A stretch of DNA of 64,000 nucleotides from NCBI GenBank assembly GCA_016793325.1, contig JAEUKI010000016.1, positions 1 to 64,000 on the forward strand. Direction: 5' to 3'. Positions 7,843 to 17,235 of the stretch are shown piece after piece. The stretch's first letter is position 1, and each line of letters opens with the position of its first letter. Below the pieces are notes generated by a model. It ran no database searches. It was given only the letters and a program-made list of their open reading frames with translations, and was not told the origin of the DNA. The position numbers and the translations under genes were made by a program. This DNA is from Myxococcales bacterium (GTDB lineage Bacteria > Myxococcota_A > Polyangia > Polyangiales > Ga0077539).

Positions 7843-10800
7843 TCAGCCCTCGACGACGATGCGCGGCCCGAGCGCGCGCAAGACGGCCTCGACGCGATGA
7901 TGAACCGCGTCGGGTCGCGACGTCTTTCGCGCGACCCACGCGCGGAGCCGATCGAAATCGATCGACTGCACGATCGCGTCGGGGTCCCCCGGCATGTGCG
8001 GCGGAGCCCACTGAACGCCGCCCGGCGCCGAGCAGCAGAAATTCGTGTGCAGAAACCAAGCGACCGCGAGCGTTCGCTCGATCACCTCGCGGGGCGAGCC
8101 TTCGGTGAAGTGAAGGACGACCGGGAGCGCGCTCGCGAGCTCCCTCGCGCGCGAGGACAGCTCGTCCGCGGCGACCTGCAGTCGATTGACGATCGCCCGG
8201 GCCTCTTCGCTCGCCACGGGGATCTTTCGATCGATGAGCATCGCGCCGAGCAGCCCGAGGTCGCTCGCGTTGGCGATCGCGGGAGCCTCGACGTAGTGCC
8301 CGTCCCCTTTGTCGTCGTGCGGAAACCACCGCGGTAGAACGCGCAGCGCCCGCACCCACCGAGCCGCGCACTCGCGCGTCACGAGGGCCTCTGCGAGCGG
8401 CACGACCGAGTCGATCCCGTCCTCGCCGCGGACGAACGCAGACCACTCGTCCGAGTCCGCGCCGAGCGCGCCCGCGACCCGCGCGCCGACCTCGAGCACC
8501 GTGGTCTGGAGCTGCGCCTCGGGCGCTCCGGACTCGAGCGGGATCGACAAGAGGGCGCGCTGCGGCGCGAGCGACGCGTCGCACACGATTTCAACAACGA
8601 CGGCCACTCCCTTGCGGTTCTCTCGGGGGACGGTCCGCAAAGAGCCCTCGGAGAGCACCCGGCGGAGCGCGTCGTAGAGCCCCGCGACGACGCTCCCCAC
8701 GACGCCGAGCGTCGCCTCGCGCGCTGCGGGCACGGTCCACTCGAGCGCCATCGTGGGCGCGCTCGCGACCGCGCGCGCGTGGGGGCTCCCCACGGACACG
8801 CTCACGAGCGTGGCCATCTCGAGCAAGGGTCCGCGGTTGATCACGATCATCGTCTTGTCGAGCGAGTCCGCGCCCTTCGCGCCGAGCGCCGCGACGATCC
8901 ACGGCGCCGCTTCGCTGAGCGGCTCGAACCCGTCGTGCTCGACGAGCTCGCCCACGGTGTCCGCCACGACGAGGGACGAGCGCGAGTTGGCCGCGAGCAG
9001 CCACGGGAGCGCCGCGTTGCGCGCGACCGCGTCCATCCGCGCCGCGTGCCCCGAGGCGCGCGTGCTGAAGTACTCGGCGACCGTGAGCGCCGCTTCGAAG
9101 CGAGCGCACGCCGAGAGCTCGTGGACCATCCCCGCGGCGAGCGAGGCGCGCGCGGTGTGCTGCGCGCACACGCCGGCTTGAAGGGCTCTTCGAGAAGCAG
9201 GCCCCGAGTGCGCGTCGCCGGCCGCGCGGATGAGCGTGCGCTGCAGCTCGGGCAGCGCGCTTCGGATGTCCGCGGGCAAATAGGGCTGCTGCGGCGCGGG
9301 CGGGTCCGACGCGAGCGCGAGCGAGGCGACGCGGGCGAGCGTCGCGCGAAAGCGAGCCTCCGCGGGCACGAGCATCGCCCTCGCGCACAGGTCCGCGAGC
9401 GCGCCGGCGCCCGTGTAGGGCTCGCACAACCGGGCGATCTGCAGCTCGTCGAGCGGTCGATGCGAAGCGGGGGCGCTCGCGGCGCTCTGCGCGGGCGGAG
9501 CGTCGACGCGCAGGAGCGTGATCGCGCCGCCGCGGAGGGGAACGTCCGAGGTCTCGAGCTCCGAGTGTTTTCCCAGGGCTTGCGCGAGGGTCGCAGCGGC
9601 GCCGTAGCTCGGCGCGCCGAGGAGGACCACCAGCGAGCGAGGCATCGCGCGGTCGACGACGTCCGAGCAGAGCCTCGCGAGCGCCGTGGCGGTCTCTTCG
9701 TCGACGCGCTCGAGGGCCGTCGCGTTGAGCAGCAAATTGGCCCCTGGATCGACGTTGAACTCCACCGCGCGCGACAGGTCCGTGCCCACCCAACGAGAGA
9801 TGTCCGCCCGTCGCAAGGGGGCCACCGCGTCGTTGAGCGCTTCGAACGCGAGCGTCCGCGTCTCCGGTCGCGGCGCGAGGATGTGCCACGCCGCTCGGTT
9901 CGCGAGCAGCGCGCGGCCCAAGGTCGCGAGCGCGTCGCGCGCCCGCGTCGTCCGCGGCCCGACGAGCAAAATGATCTGCGCGCACGGCTCGGGCCCCGCG
10001 GCGACCTTGGCGACGCGCGACGCGAACGCGTCGAGCGAGATCCTCGAAAACGTGTGCGCCGGCGCGAACGGGTCGATCGACGCTTCGAACGCCGTCTGCG
10101 CGCCCGCGCCCTTCGCGCTGCGCGAGCCCTCGCGGGCCCTCGTGAAGAGCGCCTCGTCGAAGGCCGCGCTCGGGGCGGGCTGCGGGCCCTGCGCGAGCTT
10201 CGGCTTGAGCAGCGAGCCCGGCGTCGACTGCGCAGGCGCGGCCGCGGGCGTTGATTGCGTGGGCGCGCTCGGGCCGTCGACGACGGGCGCAAACGGCAGA
10301 CCCACAAAATCAATCCGCGAGAACAATCCCAAGACCGGGCTGCTCACGGCCGCGACCGACGGGCCCACCACGACGGGCGCCGCGGTGAACGCGTCGTCCG
10401 ACGCGGCGCCGGCGACGACGAGGGGGCTCTCTCGCTCCGGCGCGAAGCCGTTGTACAGCGCGAGCGCGAGCGACACGGCGAAGGCGTCGAGCACGTCCGC
10501 GGGCAGCGCGGGCTCGCGGGTGAGCTCGCGGCCGGTGCTGCCCGAGACGCTCGCGCTCGCGATCGCGTGGGCCATCCACTCGCGAAGCGCTTGACCGACG
10601 TCGCGCGGCCAAGCGGACTCGTCCGTGCCGAGGCGGCCTGCGCGCGAGACGCGGGCGCGGGCCGAGCGGAGCGCCGAGCGCGGGTTGGCCGCGAGGTCGA
10701 GCGCAGCCAACACGAGCGTGGCGCCGCCGAGGTCCGTGACGAGCCCCGAGGTGCGCGCGGGCTTGTTGACCATGGCGCCGCGGAGCGAGAGGGCGAGCAA

Positions 10801-11301
10801 GCGACGGATCACGCCGGCGTCGGGGGCGTCGATGGGATCGGTTCCCGAGCGCTCGTTGCCGATCATGACGTCGGCGGTCCAGACGGCGGACGTCCCGCGG
10901 CGAGGGTCGAAGCCGCCGAGGAGACCTTCGATGCGCGCCGCAGAAACACCGGCGACTCCGCGCACGAGCTCGCGCGAGTTGGACAGCGACTCGTGCGCCT
11001 CTGCGCGCGCGCGAAGGCCGTACGCGATCGTGCGCAAAAGCCTCGCGAGCGCCTCGTGCCTCGGGTCTGCGCCGGTCGCGTGCGAGCCGAACAGCCCGCG
11101 AGGGCCGACGAAGAGCTCGCGTCGTCCGGGCGCCAACACGAACGCGTCGAACAGCCGCGTCGCCGCGAGCGTCGCGCGCTGCGCGTCGAAGGGCGGCGTC
11201 CCTGCGCCAGCGAGCAGCACCGCGAGGGGCGTCGTGTGACGGGTCGAGACGGTTCCATCAGGAGCGCCGTGAGAGCCGTGAGAGCCGGGTTCGGTGGCCA
11301 T
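7843..11301 (-). CDS. Very large unrecognised protein (1152 residues)
   Basis: No family is recognised. The protein is Ala-rich and begins with a short Gly/His-rich tail. Residues ~25-260 look globular. An Ala/Pro/Ser/Thr linker at about 320-350 (PSAPTQSTPAAAPAQSTPG) separates this from a larger C-terminal part that contains a beta-strand-rich segment similar in rhythm to an ATPase core (IILLVGPRTTRARDAL, then FNVDPGANLLLNA and SLVVLLGAP). No intact Walker A is present, so it may be a degenerate AAA-type module. No signal peptide is seen. The ATG at 11301 is used because the frame upstream runs into the neighbouring oxidoreductase gene. It may form a transcription unit with the gene at 7224-7808. 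Confidence 0.6.
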   Translation of the reverse strand: MATEPGSHGSHGAPDGTVSTRHTTPLAVLLAGAGTPPFDAQRATLAATRLFDAFVLAPGRRELFVGPRGLFGSHATGADPRHEALARLLRTIAYGLRARAEAHESLSNSRELVRGVAGVSAARIEGLLGGFDPRRGTSAVWTADVMIGNERSGTDPIDAPDAGVIRRLLALSLRGAMVNKPARTSGLVTDLGGATLVLAALDLAANPRSALRSARARVSRAGRLGTDESAWPRDVGQALREWMAHAIASASVSGSTGRELTREPALPADVLDAFAVSLALALYNGFAPERESPLVVAGAASDDAFTAAPVVVGPSVAAVSSPVLGLFSRIDFVGLPFAPVVDGPSAPTQSTPAAAPAQSTPGSLLKPKLAQGPQPAPSAAFDEALFTRAREGSRSAKGAGAQTAFEASIDPFAPAHTFSRISLDAFASRVAKVAAGPEPCAQIILLVGPRTTRARDALATLGRALLANRAAWHILAPRPETRTLAFEALNDAVAPLRRADISRWVGTDLSRAVEFNVDPGANLLLNATALERVDEETATALARLCSDVVDRAMPRSLVVLLGAPSYGAAATLAQALGKHSELETSDVPLRGGAITLLRVDAPPAQSAASAPASHRPLDELQIARLCEPYTGAGALADLCARAMLVPAEARFRATLARVASLALASDPPAPQQPYLPADIRSALPELQRTLIRAAGDAHSGPASRRALQAGVCAQHTARASLAAGMVHELSACARFEAALTVAEYFSTRASGHAARMDAVARNAALPWLLAANSRSSLVVADTVGELVEHDGFEPLSEAAPWIVAALGAKGADSLDKTMIVINRGPLLEMATLVSVSVGSPHARAVASAPTMALEWTVPAAREATLGVVGSVVAGLYDALRRVLSEGSLRTVPRENRKGVAVVVEIVCDASLAPQRALLSIPLESGAPEAQLQTTVLEVGARVAGALGADSDEWSAFVRGEDGIDSVVPLAEALVTRECAARWVRALRVLPRWFPHDDKGDGHYVEAPAIANASDLGLLGAMLIDRKIPVASEEARAIVNRLQVAADELSSRARELASALPVVLHFTEGSPREVIERTLAVAWFLHTNFCCSAPGGVQWAPPHMPGDPDAIVQSIDFDRLRAWVARKTSRPDAVHHRVEAVLRALGPRIVVEG

Positions 11302-11377
11302 GCGAAGCGACGAGGGTACCCGGACTTCACCAACGACGGTGCAGCGAACCCACAACGCCCCGGCGCGCGGCCGCCGC

Positions 11378-12451
11378 TCACCGCGTCGAGCGAGAGACTC
11401 GCTCGCGCACCGCTCGGGCGACGACGGGCGCGTCCTTCGCGACGCCCCGCAGAAACTCGCTCGACACCCCGATCGCGCAGGGAAATCCCAGAAAGAACAG
11501 CCCTCCGTGGGACGCGCTCTCGCCCTCGTCGCTCGTCGCCGGAAGCTCCCGCGCGCGGTCCATCGTCGCCATGCCCCGCGGCGCAAACGGCGTCGCGTAG
11601 CGAAATCCCGTGGCGCACACCACGCGATCGACGGGCTCGACGGCCCCGTCGACGAATCGCGCGCGCCCAGCTTCGATGGCGCGCACCGGCCCGCGCACAC
11701 GAACTCTCCGCGCGCGGACCATGGCCTCGAAGCCCTGGTCTGTTCCGAACACCGTCTTTCGATCGCGGCAGAGCCCCTTGGCCATCCACCGAGGAACGCG
11801 CTCGAGCACCGTCGAAAACTCGTGCAAATCATGGCCGAACAGCGACTTTGGCACCGTCGTCACCCGCCCGCTCCGCGCGCTCACCGTCACCGTCGCGCCG
11901 TCGCGACACGCGCGCTCTGCGACCTCGACGGCGCTCGTCCCCGCGCCGATCACGAGCACGCGCTCACCCGCACGCGCGCCGCGAAAGCGCTGACTGTGCT
12001 CGACCGCGTCGCTCGGCCCGCGAGCCCCATCGATCTCGGGCCACCGCGGCGTCGACCACATCCCCGTCGCGATCACCACCGCGGCGTATCGCTGTCGCGC
12101 GACGCGCTCGTCCGCCGAGAGCGAAGCGCTCCACCCGCGCGCCTCGGGCGCGAGCGACACGAGCGCTGCGCGCGTGACATCGACGCGTTTTTCTCTGGCA
12201 AATCGCTGGAGATACGTGAGGTATTCGCCCGCGGTCACGTACTCACCCTGCCCCTCGACGGGCGTGTCTCTCGTCAGCGCCGCGAACCAACGCGGCGAAG
12301 CGAGCACCAGCGACGGGTCGATCTCGCGATACGCGCCGCCCACCACGCCGTCGCGATCCACGAGCTCGTGCGCGACACGCTCGCGCGCGAGCGCAGCGCT
12401 CATCGCCAGCCCCGCGGGCCCCGCCCCGACGACCAGCACGCGATCGCTCAT
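11378..12451 (-). CDS. Flavin-dependent monooxygenase (FMO/CzcO-like)
   Basis: A 357-residue flavoprotein of the FMO/YUCCA/CzcO type that would use FAD and NADPH to oxygenate a small substrate. The FAD-binding Rossmann motif is at residues ~7-13 (GAGPAGLAM). A second, NADPH-binding GxGxxG (VIGAGTSAVEVAE) lies near residue 160, and the ATG motif (CATGFRY) follows near residue 285. ATG 12451 directly precedes the first Rossmann strand. It is shorter than typical FMOs (about 450 residues), consistent with small bacterial homologues. It lies downstream of the REP-like duplication and is probably transcribed separately from the acyltransferase operon. Confidence 0.85.
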   Translation of the reverse strand: MSDRVLVVGAGPAGLAMSAALARERVAHELVDRDGVVGGAYREIDPSLVLASPRWFAALTRDTPVEGQGEYVTAGEYLTYLQRFAREKRVDVTRAALVSLAPEARGWSASLSADERVARQRYAAVVIATGMWSTPRWPEIDGARGPSDAVEHSQRFRGARAGERVLVIGAGTSAVEVAERACRDGATVTVSARSGRVTTVPKSLFGHDLHEFSTVLERVPRWMAKGLCRDRKTVFGTDQGFEAMVRARRVRVRGPVRAIEAGRARFVDGAVEPVDRVVCATGFRYATPFAPRGMATMDRARELPATSDEGESASHGGLFFLGFPCAIGVSSEFLRGVAKDAPVVARAVRERVSRSTR

Positions 12452-12660
12452 GGACCGCAGCTCCGCGGAGGGTTTGCGACAGGCGCGATCGCAAACACCT
12501 CGCACACTGATCCGTTTTCGATCTTGCCTGTCATCCTTCGAACCGCGGCTCCGCTGAATAGCAGCTCCGCTTCGGGTTCGTGACAGGCGCGAACGTTTAC
12601 ACCTTGTAAGCTCATCCGTTCTCGATCTTGCCTGTCATCCTTCGAACCGCGGCTCCGCTG
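12452..12660. repeat. Two tandem ~104-bp REP-like units with internal hairpins
   Basis: Unit A (12452-12556) and unit B (12557-12660) align over their whole length. Their right halves, 12511-12556 and 12615-12660, are 46 bp with a single mismatch; the left halves have diverged. Each unit contains a GACAGGC...GCCTGTC inverted repeat (12478-12484 with 12526-12532; 12582-12588 with 12630-12636). In unit A the stem continues with GATCG/CGATC. The repeat lies between the acyltransferase and monooxygenase genes, and the acyltransferase frame runs into unit B. Confidence 0.85.
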
Positions 12661-13901
12661 TGGAGCTCCGCGAGCGCGCGATCGAGGAGAGCCCGCGCTG
12701 CCCCCGCGTCCATCGCGCGCTCGCGATAGGTCACCGCGAGGCACGCTTCGTCCGGCGCGCACACGGCGGTGAGCGCAGCACCCATTTTCAAACACACTGG
12801 AGAAAATGGGACAAATCGCCGCAGCGCGAGGCGACCGCGCGAGCGCCTCGCGGTCGAGCTCCACGGTGACTCGTCGACCGAGAGCGCGGCGACGTGCGCG
12901 CTCGCGTTGCCCGTCGTCGTCGGCGTGACCGCCACGCGCTCGAACAGCGCCCACGGGAGCGCGGCGCCCGGCGCGGCGAGCGCGCGATCGGTCTCGAGCT
13001 GCCCCGACGCGACGGCCTGACGCAGCGAGCCTCGGAGCGCGCGCGCCACACGCTCGATGGGCTCTCTCGCGTCGACGAAGAACACGACGGGCGCGAGGTG
13101 ATTTCCCGCGCGATCGCCGAGCCCCTCGCGGCGCCTCACGCTCACGGGAACCTCCACCGCGATCCTCGCGCCCTCGCGCGCGGGCATCGCTCCGTGCACA
13201 GCGCGAGCCCACGCGGCGATCACCCACAGCGCGACGCTCGTTCCTTCGCGCTCGGCGCGCGCGCGGACCGCGGCCCACGCGCGCGATTCGATCCTCGCGT
13301 CGAGCACCGCGCACGGCCCCGGCTCGACGCACGCGAGCGGGAGCATCTGGTGCTCGGATCGCGCGATCGCCTCGTCGCGCCGCTGCTTGTCGCGCAGCCG
13401 CGCGAGCCACGATGGGCCGTTGGCCTTTGGCGTCGGGCGCGCGGGACGCTCGGGCTCGGGCGCTTCTCCCGCGAGCGCAGCGACCAACGCCTCTGCGATC
13501 TTCACGAAGAGCTCTCCGTCCGCCGCCACGTGATGCACCCGGAGGATCACCCGCGTGACGCCCTCTTCGCGACGGCGGTGGACGGTGAGCGGCGGCGCCG
13601 AAAACGGGTCGATCTCCTCGTTGAGCGCGCGAATCACAGACGACTCTCGAGCCCCGAGCGGACGCAGGATCCGCGCGAGCGCGTCGCGCGCGGGCTCGAA
13701 CGCGAGGCCAAACGCCCTCGGACGCACGACGGAGCCGAGCTCGGGCCAGCGCGCGAGGAGGGCCGCGACCGCGCGCTCGACTGTGTGATCGTCGAGCGAT
13801 CCGACGAGCTCGAGGTCGAGCCCGAGGTGCATCGCGACCCGCGCGCGCCGTTGGTACGCGAGAAAAAACGCGTCGTACGCAGAGATCCTCGACGCGCCCA
13901 T
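12612..13901 (-). CDS. Condensation/wax-synthase-like acyltransferase (HHxxxDG)
   Basis: A 429-residue CoA- or carrier-dependent acyltransferase-like protein. Near residue 125 it carries HHVAADG, the HHxxxDG catalytic motif of NRPS condensation domains, PapA and WS/DGAT acyltransferases; the first His or the second would act as base. A second half with VEVPVSVR and the NHLAPVVF stretch fits the two-lobe fold. The start ATG at 13901 overlaps the radical SAM stop by one base (TGATG), so translation is probably coupled. The last ~16 residues (SGAAVRRMTGKIENG) are encoded by the downstream REP-like repeat, suggesting the original stop was replaced. The substrate is unknown. Confidence 0.75.
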   Translation of the reverse strand: MGASRISAYDAFFLAYQRRARVAMHLGLDLELVGSLDDHTVERAVAALLARWPELGSVVRPRAFGLAFEPARDALARILRPLGARESSVIRALNEEIDPFSAPPLTVHRRREEGVTRVILRVHHVAADGELFVKIAEALVAALAGEAPEPERPARPTPKANGPSWLARLRDKQRRDEAIARSEHQMLPLACVEPGPCAVLDARIESRAWAAVRARAEREGTSVALWVIAAWARAVHGAMPAREGARIAVEVPVSVRRREGLGDRAGNHLAPVVFFVDAREPIERVARALRGSLRQAVASGQLETDRALAAPGAALPWALFERVAVTPTTTGNASAHVAALSVDESPWSSTARRSRGRLALRRFVPFSPVCLKMGAALTAVCAPDEACLAVTYRERAMDAGAARALLDRALAELHSGAAVRRMTGKIENG

Positions 13902-15217
13902 CACGCCGTGGACGAGAAGCACGTCGGCAGCTTGGCCACGACGGCTGGATCTTGGTGCGCGAACAGGGCGTCGGACTTCGCGTTGGTCCCGCGCGCGTCT
14001 CCGCGGTCGACCGCGCGGCGGATGGTGACGAGGTTCTCTCCGACGAGACAGCGCTTGATTCCGTGTGCGTCTGGCTCCAGCGCGCGCACATCGTCGAACA
14101 AGGGGGCCTTCAACGCTCGCGCGAGGCTCTGCTCCAAGATCGACGCCCCCGCGAAGGGAACCATGCAGCACGGCTCGACCTCTCCCTTGTGGTTGATGTG
14201 CACGAAGTCGCGCACCGCGGGGCAGCCCCCGCGCAATAGATCGCTCACCACGTTGGAGAGAATGCTCACGGGTTTCGTGCGGTGAATCTCTTCGATGCGC
14301 CGCTGCATCCGCTGCAATTGCTCCCGCGACAAGAGCCAGTCCTCGCGCTCTTGTCCGCCCACCATGTCGTAGTGGTGGAGGTAGCCCATGTACGCCCCGC
14401 GCTCGATCATCGCGTCGACGAACGCGTCCGAGAGGAGCGCCTCGTAGTTCTCTGCGGTCACGGTCGGAGCGAACAGCGCCATCCCTCCGTGCGCGACGTA
14501 GCGCTCGATCGCCGCCACGGCGCGCGCGAAGGTCCCTTCTCCGCGCCATCGCTCGTGCAGCGCCTCCGGGCCATCGACGCTCACCGCGAGCTCGACGTTG
14601 CCCTGCGCACAGAGCGTCGAGGCGACCTCGTCGGTCACGAGCAGGCCGTTGGTAAACACGGTGAAGAGCACGTCGTTGTGCGTCTCGGCCAGCAAGGCGA
14701 GGTCTCGCCAGCGCAAGAGCGGCTCGCCGCCGATGACGCTCACGCGAAACGCGCCGAGCTCCTTCGCTTCGCCGACGACGCGCTCCATCGTCGAGAGCGA
14801 GAGCCGATCGCGCCCGTCCTCGTGGATCTCGAACAAGTTGTAGCAGTGCTCGCAGCGAAGATTGCAGCGCACTGTCGGCGACAAGATCAACGAGCGGAGC
14901 CCCGGGAGACCGAAGCGAAGCCTCGCCATCTGCCGCGCTCGCTCGCTCGCGATCACCGGGTGCGCGAGGTACTGCTGCGCGCGTCGAGCGACCTCGCGCT
15001 CGCTGAACCCGCGACGCTCGGCGTGGCGCAAGAAGTTCAAGAAGAAGTGCGCCGAGTCGCGCCCCTCTCCGTGCTCGAGCGACAGCCCCGGAACAGCCGC
15101 GATCTTCGCGAGCAGCGCGTCATTCGATTGTGTCCGCGTGAGCGCCGAGAGCTTCATCAGCCCCTTGGCGACGCCCTTGCTCACCGCCTCAGTCGTCCAC
15201 GCCGCCAGCCGATTCAT
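13901..15217 (-). CDS. Radical SAM enzyme with SPASM-like C-terminus
   Basis: A 438-residue enzyme. The CxxxCxxC motif (CNLRCEHCY, residues ~125-133) binds the [4Fe-4S] cluster that cleaves S-adenosylmethionine. GGEP and VSVDGP segments follow in the TIM-barrel order. The C-terminal GCPAVRD...GEVEPCCMVP cysteines resemble a SPASM or twitch auxiliary-cluster region, common in peptide-modifying and some sugar- or lipid-modifying enzymes. ATG 15217 (MNRLAAW) is chosen; GTG 15235 is an alternative. It overlaps the HEAT-lipoprotein gene upstream by 29 bp and the acyltransferase downstream by one base, a tight operon. No precursor peptide was found next to it. Confidence 0.88.
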   Translation of the reverse strand: MNRLAAWTTEAVSKGVAKGLMKLSALTRTQSNDALLAKIAAVPGLSLEHGEGRDSAHFFLNFLRHAERRGFSEREVARRAQQYLAHPVIASERARQMARLRFGLPGLRSLILSPTVRCNLRCEHCYNLFEIHEDGRDRLSLSTMERVVGEAKELGAFRVSVIGGEPLLRWRDLALLAETHNDVLFTVFTNGLLVTDEVASTLCAQGNVELAVSVDGPEALHERWRGEGTFARAVAAIERYVAHGGMALFAPTVTAENYEALLSDAFVDAMIERGAYMGYLHHYDMVGGQEREDWLLSREQLQRMQRRIEEIHRTKPVSILSNVVSDLLRGGCPAVRDFVHINHKGEVEPCCMVPFAGASILEQSLARALKAPLFDDVRALEPDAHGIKRCLVGENLVTIRRAVDRGDARGTNAKSDALFAHQDPAVVAKLPTCFSSTA

Positions 15218-16406
15218 GGGGCGCGATCGTACCACCGTCGCCGAGGGTCCTCAGCAGCCTCGCCGCCTCGCCGCGCACGATCTCGACGCGGTCATCGAGC
15301 ATCCCTCGGACGATCGGCTCGGCCTGAGCCCTCGGCAGACGAGCCGCGGCGCGCTGCATCACCGTCAATCGAACGCTTTGATTCGTGTCCGAGCGCAGCG
15401 TGAGCAGCACGGTCATCGCGCGCGGATGCTCGTTCATGCCGAGCGCCTGCGCCGCAGAGAGCCTCAGCGAGTCCGCGCTCATTTGGCGAAGCGAGTCGTT
15501 GGCGTAGCGCGAGGGGTCGAGGTCCGCGGCGGTCACGCGAAGCGCGCGCTCGAGCGCGGCGACCGCGCGATCGTCGTTCCAGCCGCCGAGGGCGAAGAGA
15601 TAGCCCGCGGTGTCGCTGTGCAGCGGGCGATGCGCGAGCCTCACGAAGACGTCGACGATCCTCGGATCGCGGATCCCGCCGAACAAGAGCGCGCGCGACG
15701 CCTCTTCGGACGCCTTGCTCCCGTCGACGCGCGAGGCCGCTCGTTCGAGCCGCTCGAGCAGCGCGCCCATCGCGTCGGCGCTCGCGGGCACGACGTCGAG
15801 CGCGGTGCGGGCTTCGATCGTTCCGACGCCGTCGGCGCCGCCCACGGTGCGCGCGGTGATCTCGGTGCGCACCGACACCGCGTGGCGCCCGGGCGCTGTC
15901 GTGATCGCCCATTGCGCGAGCAGCAGCCGCACCGCGTGACGCTCTCCCGCGCGAACGCGCTGCCTCCACGAGCGACCGCCGAACGACGGCCCCGCGTCGC
16001 GCGTCGGCAGCAGCGCGCCCCGCGGATCCTCGACGCGAACCGCGAAGTTCTCTGGGCGTCCGAGGCTGTTTCGGCCCATCCACGCCATCTCGAGCTCGAT
16101 CGCTTCGGCGCTCGGGTTGAAGAACTCGAGCGTCATGTACACGGGCTCGCCCACGAACGCCGTGGGGGCGTCCGTCGCGAGCGACACACGAAATCGAGCT
16201 CCGCCGACGGTGTGCTCCGTCTCGACCACGCTCGCGTCCGTTGCTCCGTCGGTCGACACCACAAAACCTCCCGCGTCGCGCTGCGAAGACCCCGGCGCGC
16301 GCGGCGCGACGCGCGGCGCAGAGGGGCCGCGAGAGCACCCGAGCAGCAGCGCAACCTGGACCACCGCCGCCAGCAAGCGCGCCCCTCGTCGGCTCCTTCG
16401 CTTCAT
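15189..16406 (-). CDS. HEAT-repeat lipoprotein
   Basis: A 405-residue predicted lipoprotein. The signal peptide runs from MKRRSRRGARLL to the lipobox LLLGC (Cys at about residue 24). A beta-rich domain (residues ~60-190) with FVGEPVYMTLEFFNPSAE resembles periplasmic Ig-like folds. The C-terminal part shows HEAT/PBS-lyase-like helical repeats (DRAVAALERAL, SAAQALGMNEHPRAMTVLLTL, EIVRGEAARLLRTLG). It is the first gene of the three-gene minus-strand operon with the radical SAM enzyme and the acyltransferase. ATG 16406 is used because it directly starts the signal peptide. It may be a scaffold in the envelope for that pathway, an inference from position only. Confidence 0.7.
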   Translation of the reverse strand: MKRRSRRGARLLAAVVQVALLLGCSRGPSAPRVAPRAPGSSQRDAGGFVVSTDGATDASVVETEHTVGGARFRVSLATDAPTAFVGEPVYMTLEFFNPSAEAIELEMAWMGRNSLGRPENFAVRVEDPRGALLPTRDAGPSFGGRSWRQRVRAGERHAVRLLLAQWAITTAPGRHAVSVRTEITARTVGGADGVGTIEARTALDVVPASADAMGALLERLERAASRVDGSKASEEASRALLFGGIRDPRIVDVFVRLAHRPLHSDTAGYLFALGGWNDDRAVAALERALRVTAADLDPSRYANDSLRQMSADSLRLSAAQALGMNEHPRAMTVLLTLRSDTNQSVRLTVMQRAAARLPRAQAEPIVRGMLDDRVEIVRGEAARLLRTLGDGGTIAPHESAGGVDD

Positions 16407-16704
16407 CTCACGAGCAATCACAGCACGAACCAGCGATCGCACGAGCGACACGCACCTCCCACAGGCGCTCGGCAGCGCCCCTTGTTCCACGAGCACACCA
16501 GCGAGGCGCGAGCGCCTCGCCGCGCGGCGCGCGGGCCTCGCTGCTTCGCCATCAACACGATGAAATCACTGGCGATTCTCTGGGCTCCGCGCGCCTCTCG
16601 CGTCGGCATCGATCCTGCGTTGCTCCGGCGCAACGGTCGGCCCTTCGACCGCGGATTCAACGGCCCATTCGCCCGACTGAGCACAACCCACGGAGTCTTC
16701 GATC
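16407..16704. other. Divergent intergenic region, no gene seen
   Basis: This 298-bp gap separates two outward-facing lipoprotein genes and should hold both promoters. It is GC-rich; I see no convincing -35/-10 pair, no strong inverted repeat and no ORF with family-like sequence. Confidence 0.5.
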
Positions 16705-17235
16705 ATGACCTCACGCATCGCCCTCGTCTCTGCGCTCTCCCTCATGGCCATCTGCTGCGCTCCCGCGCCTTCGGGCAACGACGGAGGCCCGGACTCTCGC
16801 ATGACGACCGACGCGACGCCGCAAGACACCGGCGCGATGGCGACCGACAGCGGCGCGATGGCAAGCAGCATCGTCGGGACCTGGATCTACACGAGCGGCG
16901 CCAACGAGCAGCGCATCAACTTTCTCGGCGACGGGCGCTACGAGCTCACGGCGAGCTTCACGAGCGCGAGCTCGGGCTGCATTTCGAGCAGCAACTACTT
17001 CGGTCGCTACACGTTGATGGGCGACACGCTCTCGGGAACCGCCGCGAGCGCGACGTCCGAGACCACCGACTGCATGGACTCGTCGATGAACCGCCCCGCG
17101 ATGGACATCACCGACGCCATGCAAATCGCCCGAGGAAACCTCGACGGGACCGTCACCATCAGCGGCAACACGATGACGCGCATGTACGACTCCGGCGGGA
17201 CGCCCACCACGCGCGAGTACCAGCGCTCGATGTGA
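16705..17235 (+). CDS. Small lipoprotein, lipocalin-like domain possible
   Basis: A 176-residue predicted lipoprotein: a short signal peptide (MTSRIALVSALSLMAICC), then a Gly/Asp/Thr/Ala-rich linker, then a compact beta-rich domain that starts IVGTWIYTSGANEQRINFLGDGRYELTAS. The opening GTW followed by a strand with FxxDGxY is typical of small lipocalin-like (DUF4488/META-type) proteins, so such a fold is plausible. The stop is immediately followed by the convergent stop of the beta-helix gene (17235/17236). No function is known. Confidence 0.65.
   Translation: MTSRIALVSALSLMAICCAPAPSGNDGGPDSRMTTDATPQDTGAMATDSGAMASSIVGTWIYTSGANEQRINFLGDGRYELTASFTSASSGCISSSNYFGRYTLMGDTLSGTAASATSETTDCMDSSMNRPAMDITDAMQIARGNLDGTVTISGNTMTRMYDSGGTPTTREYQRSM

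Noticed and set aside
11378..12451. Membership of the monooxygenase in the radical SAM/acyltransferase operon
   Set aside because: A 160-bp gap with hairpin-forming repeats separates them, so shared transcription is not supported.
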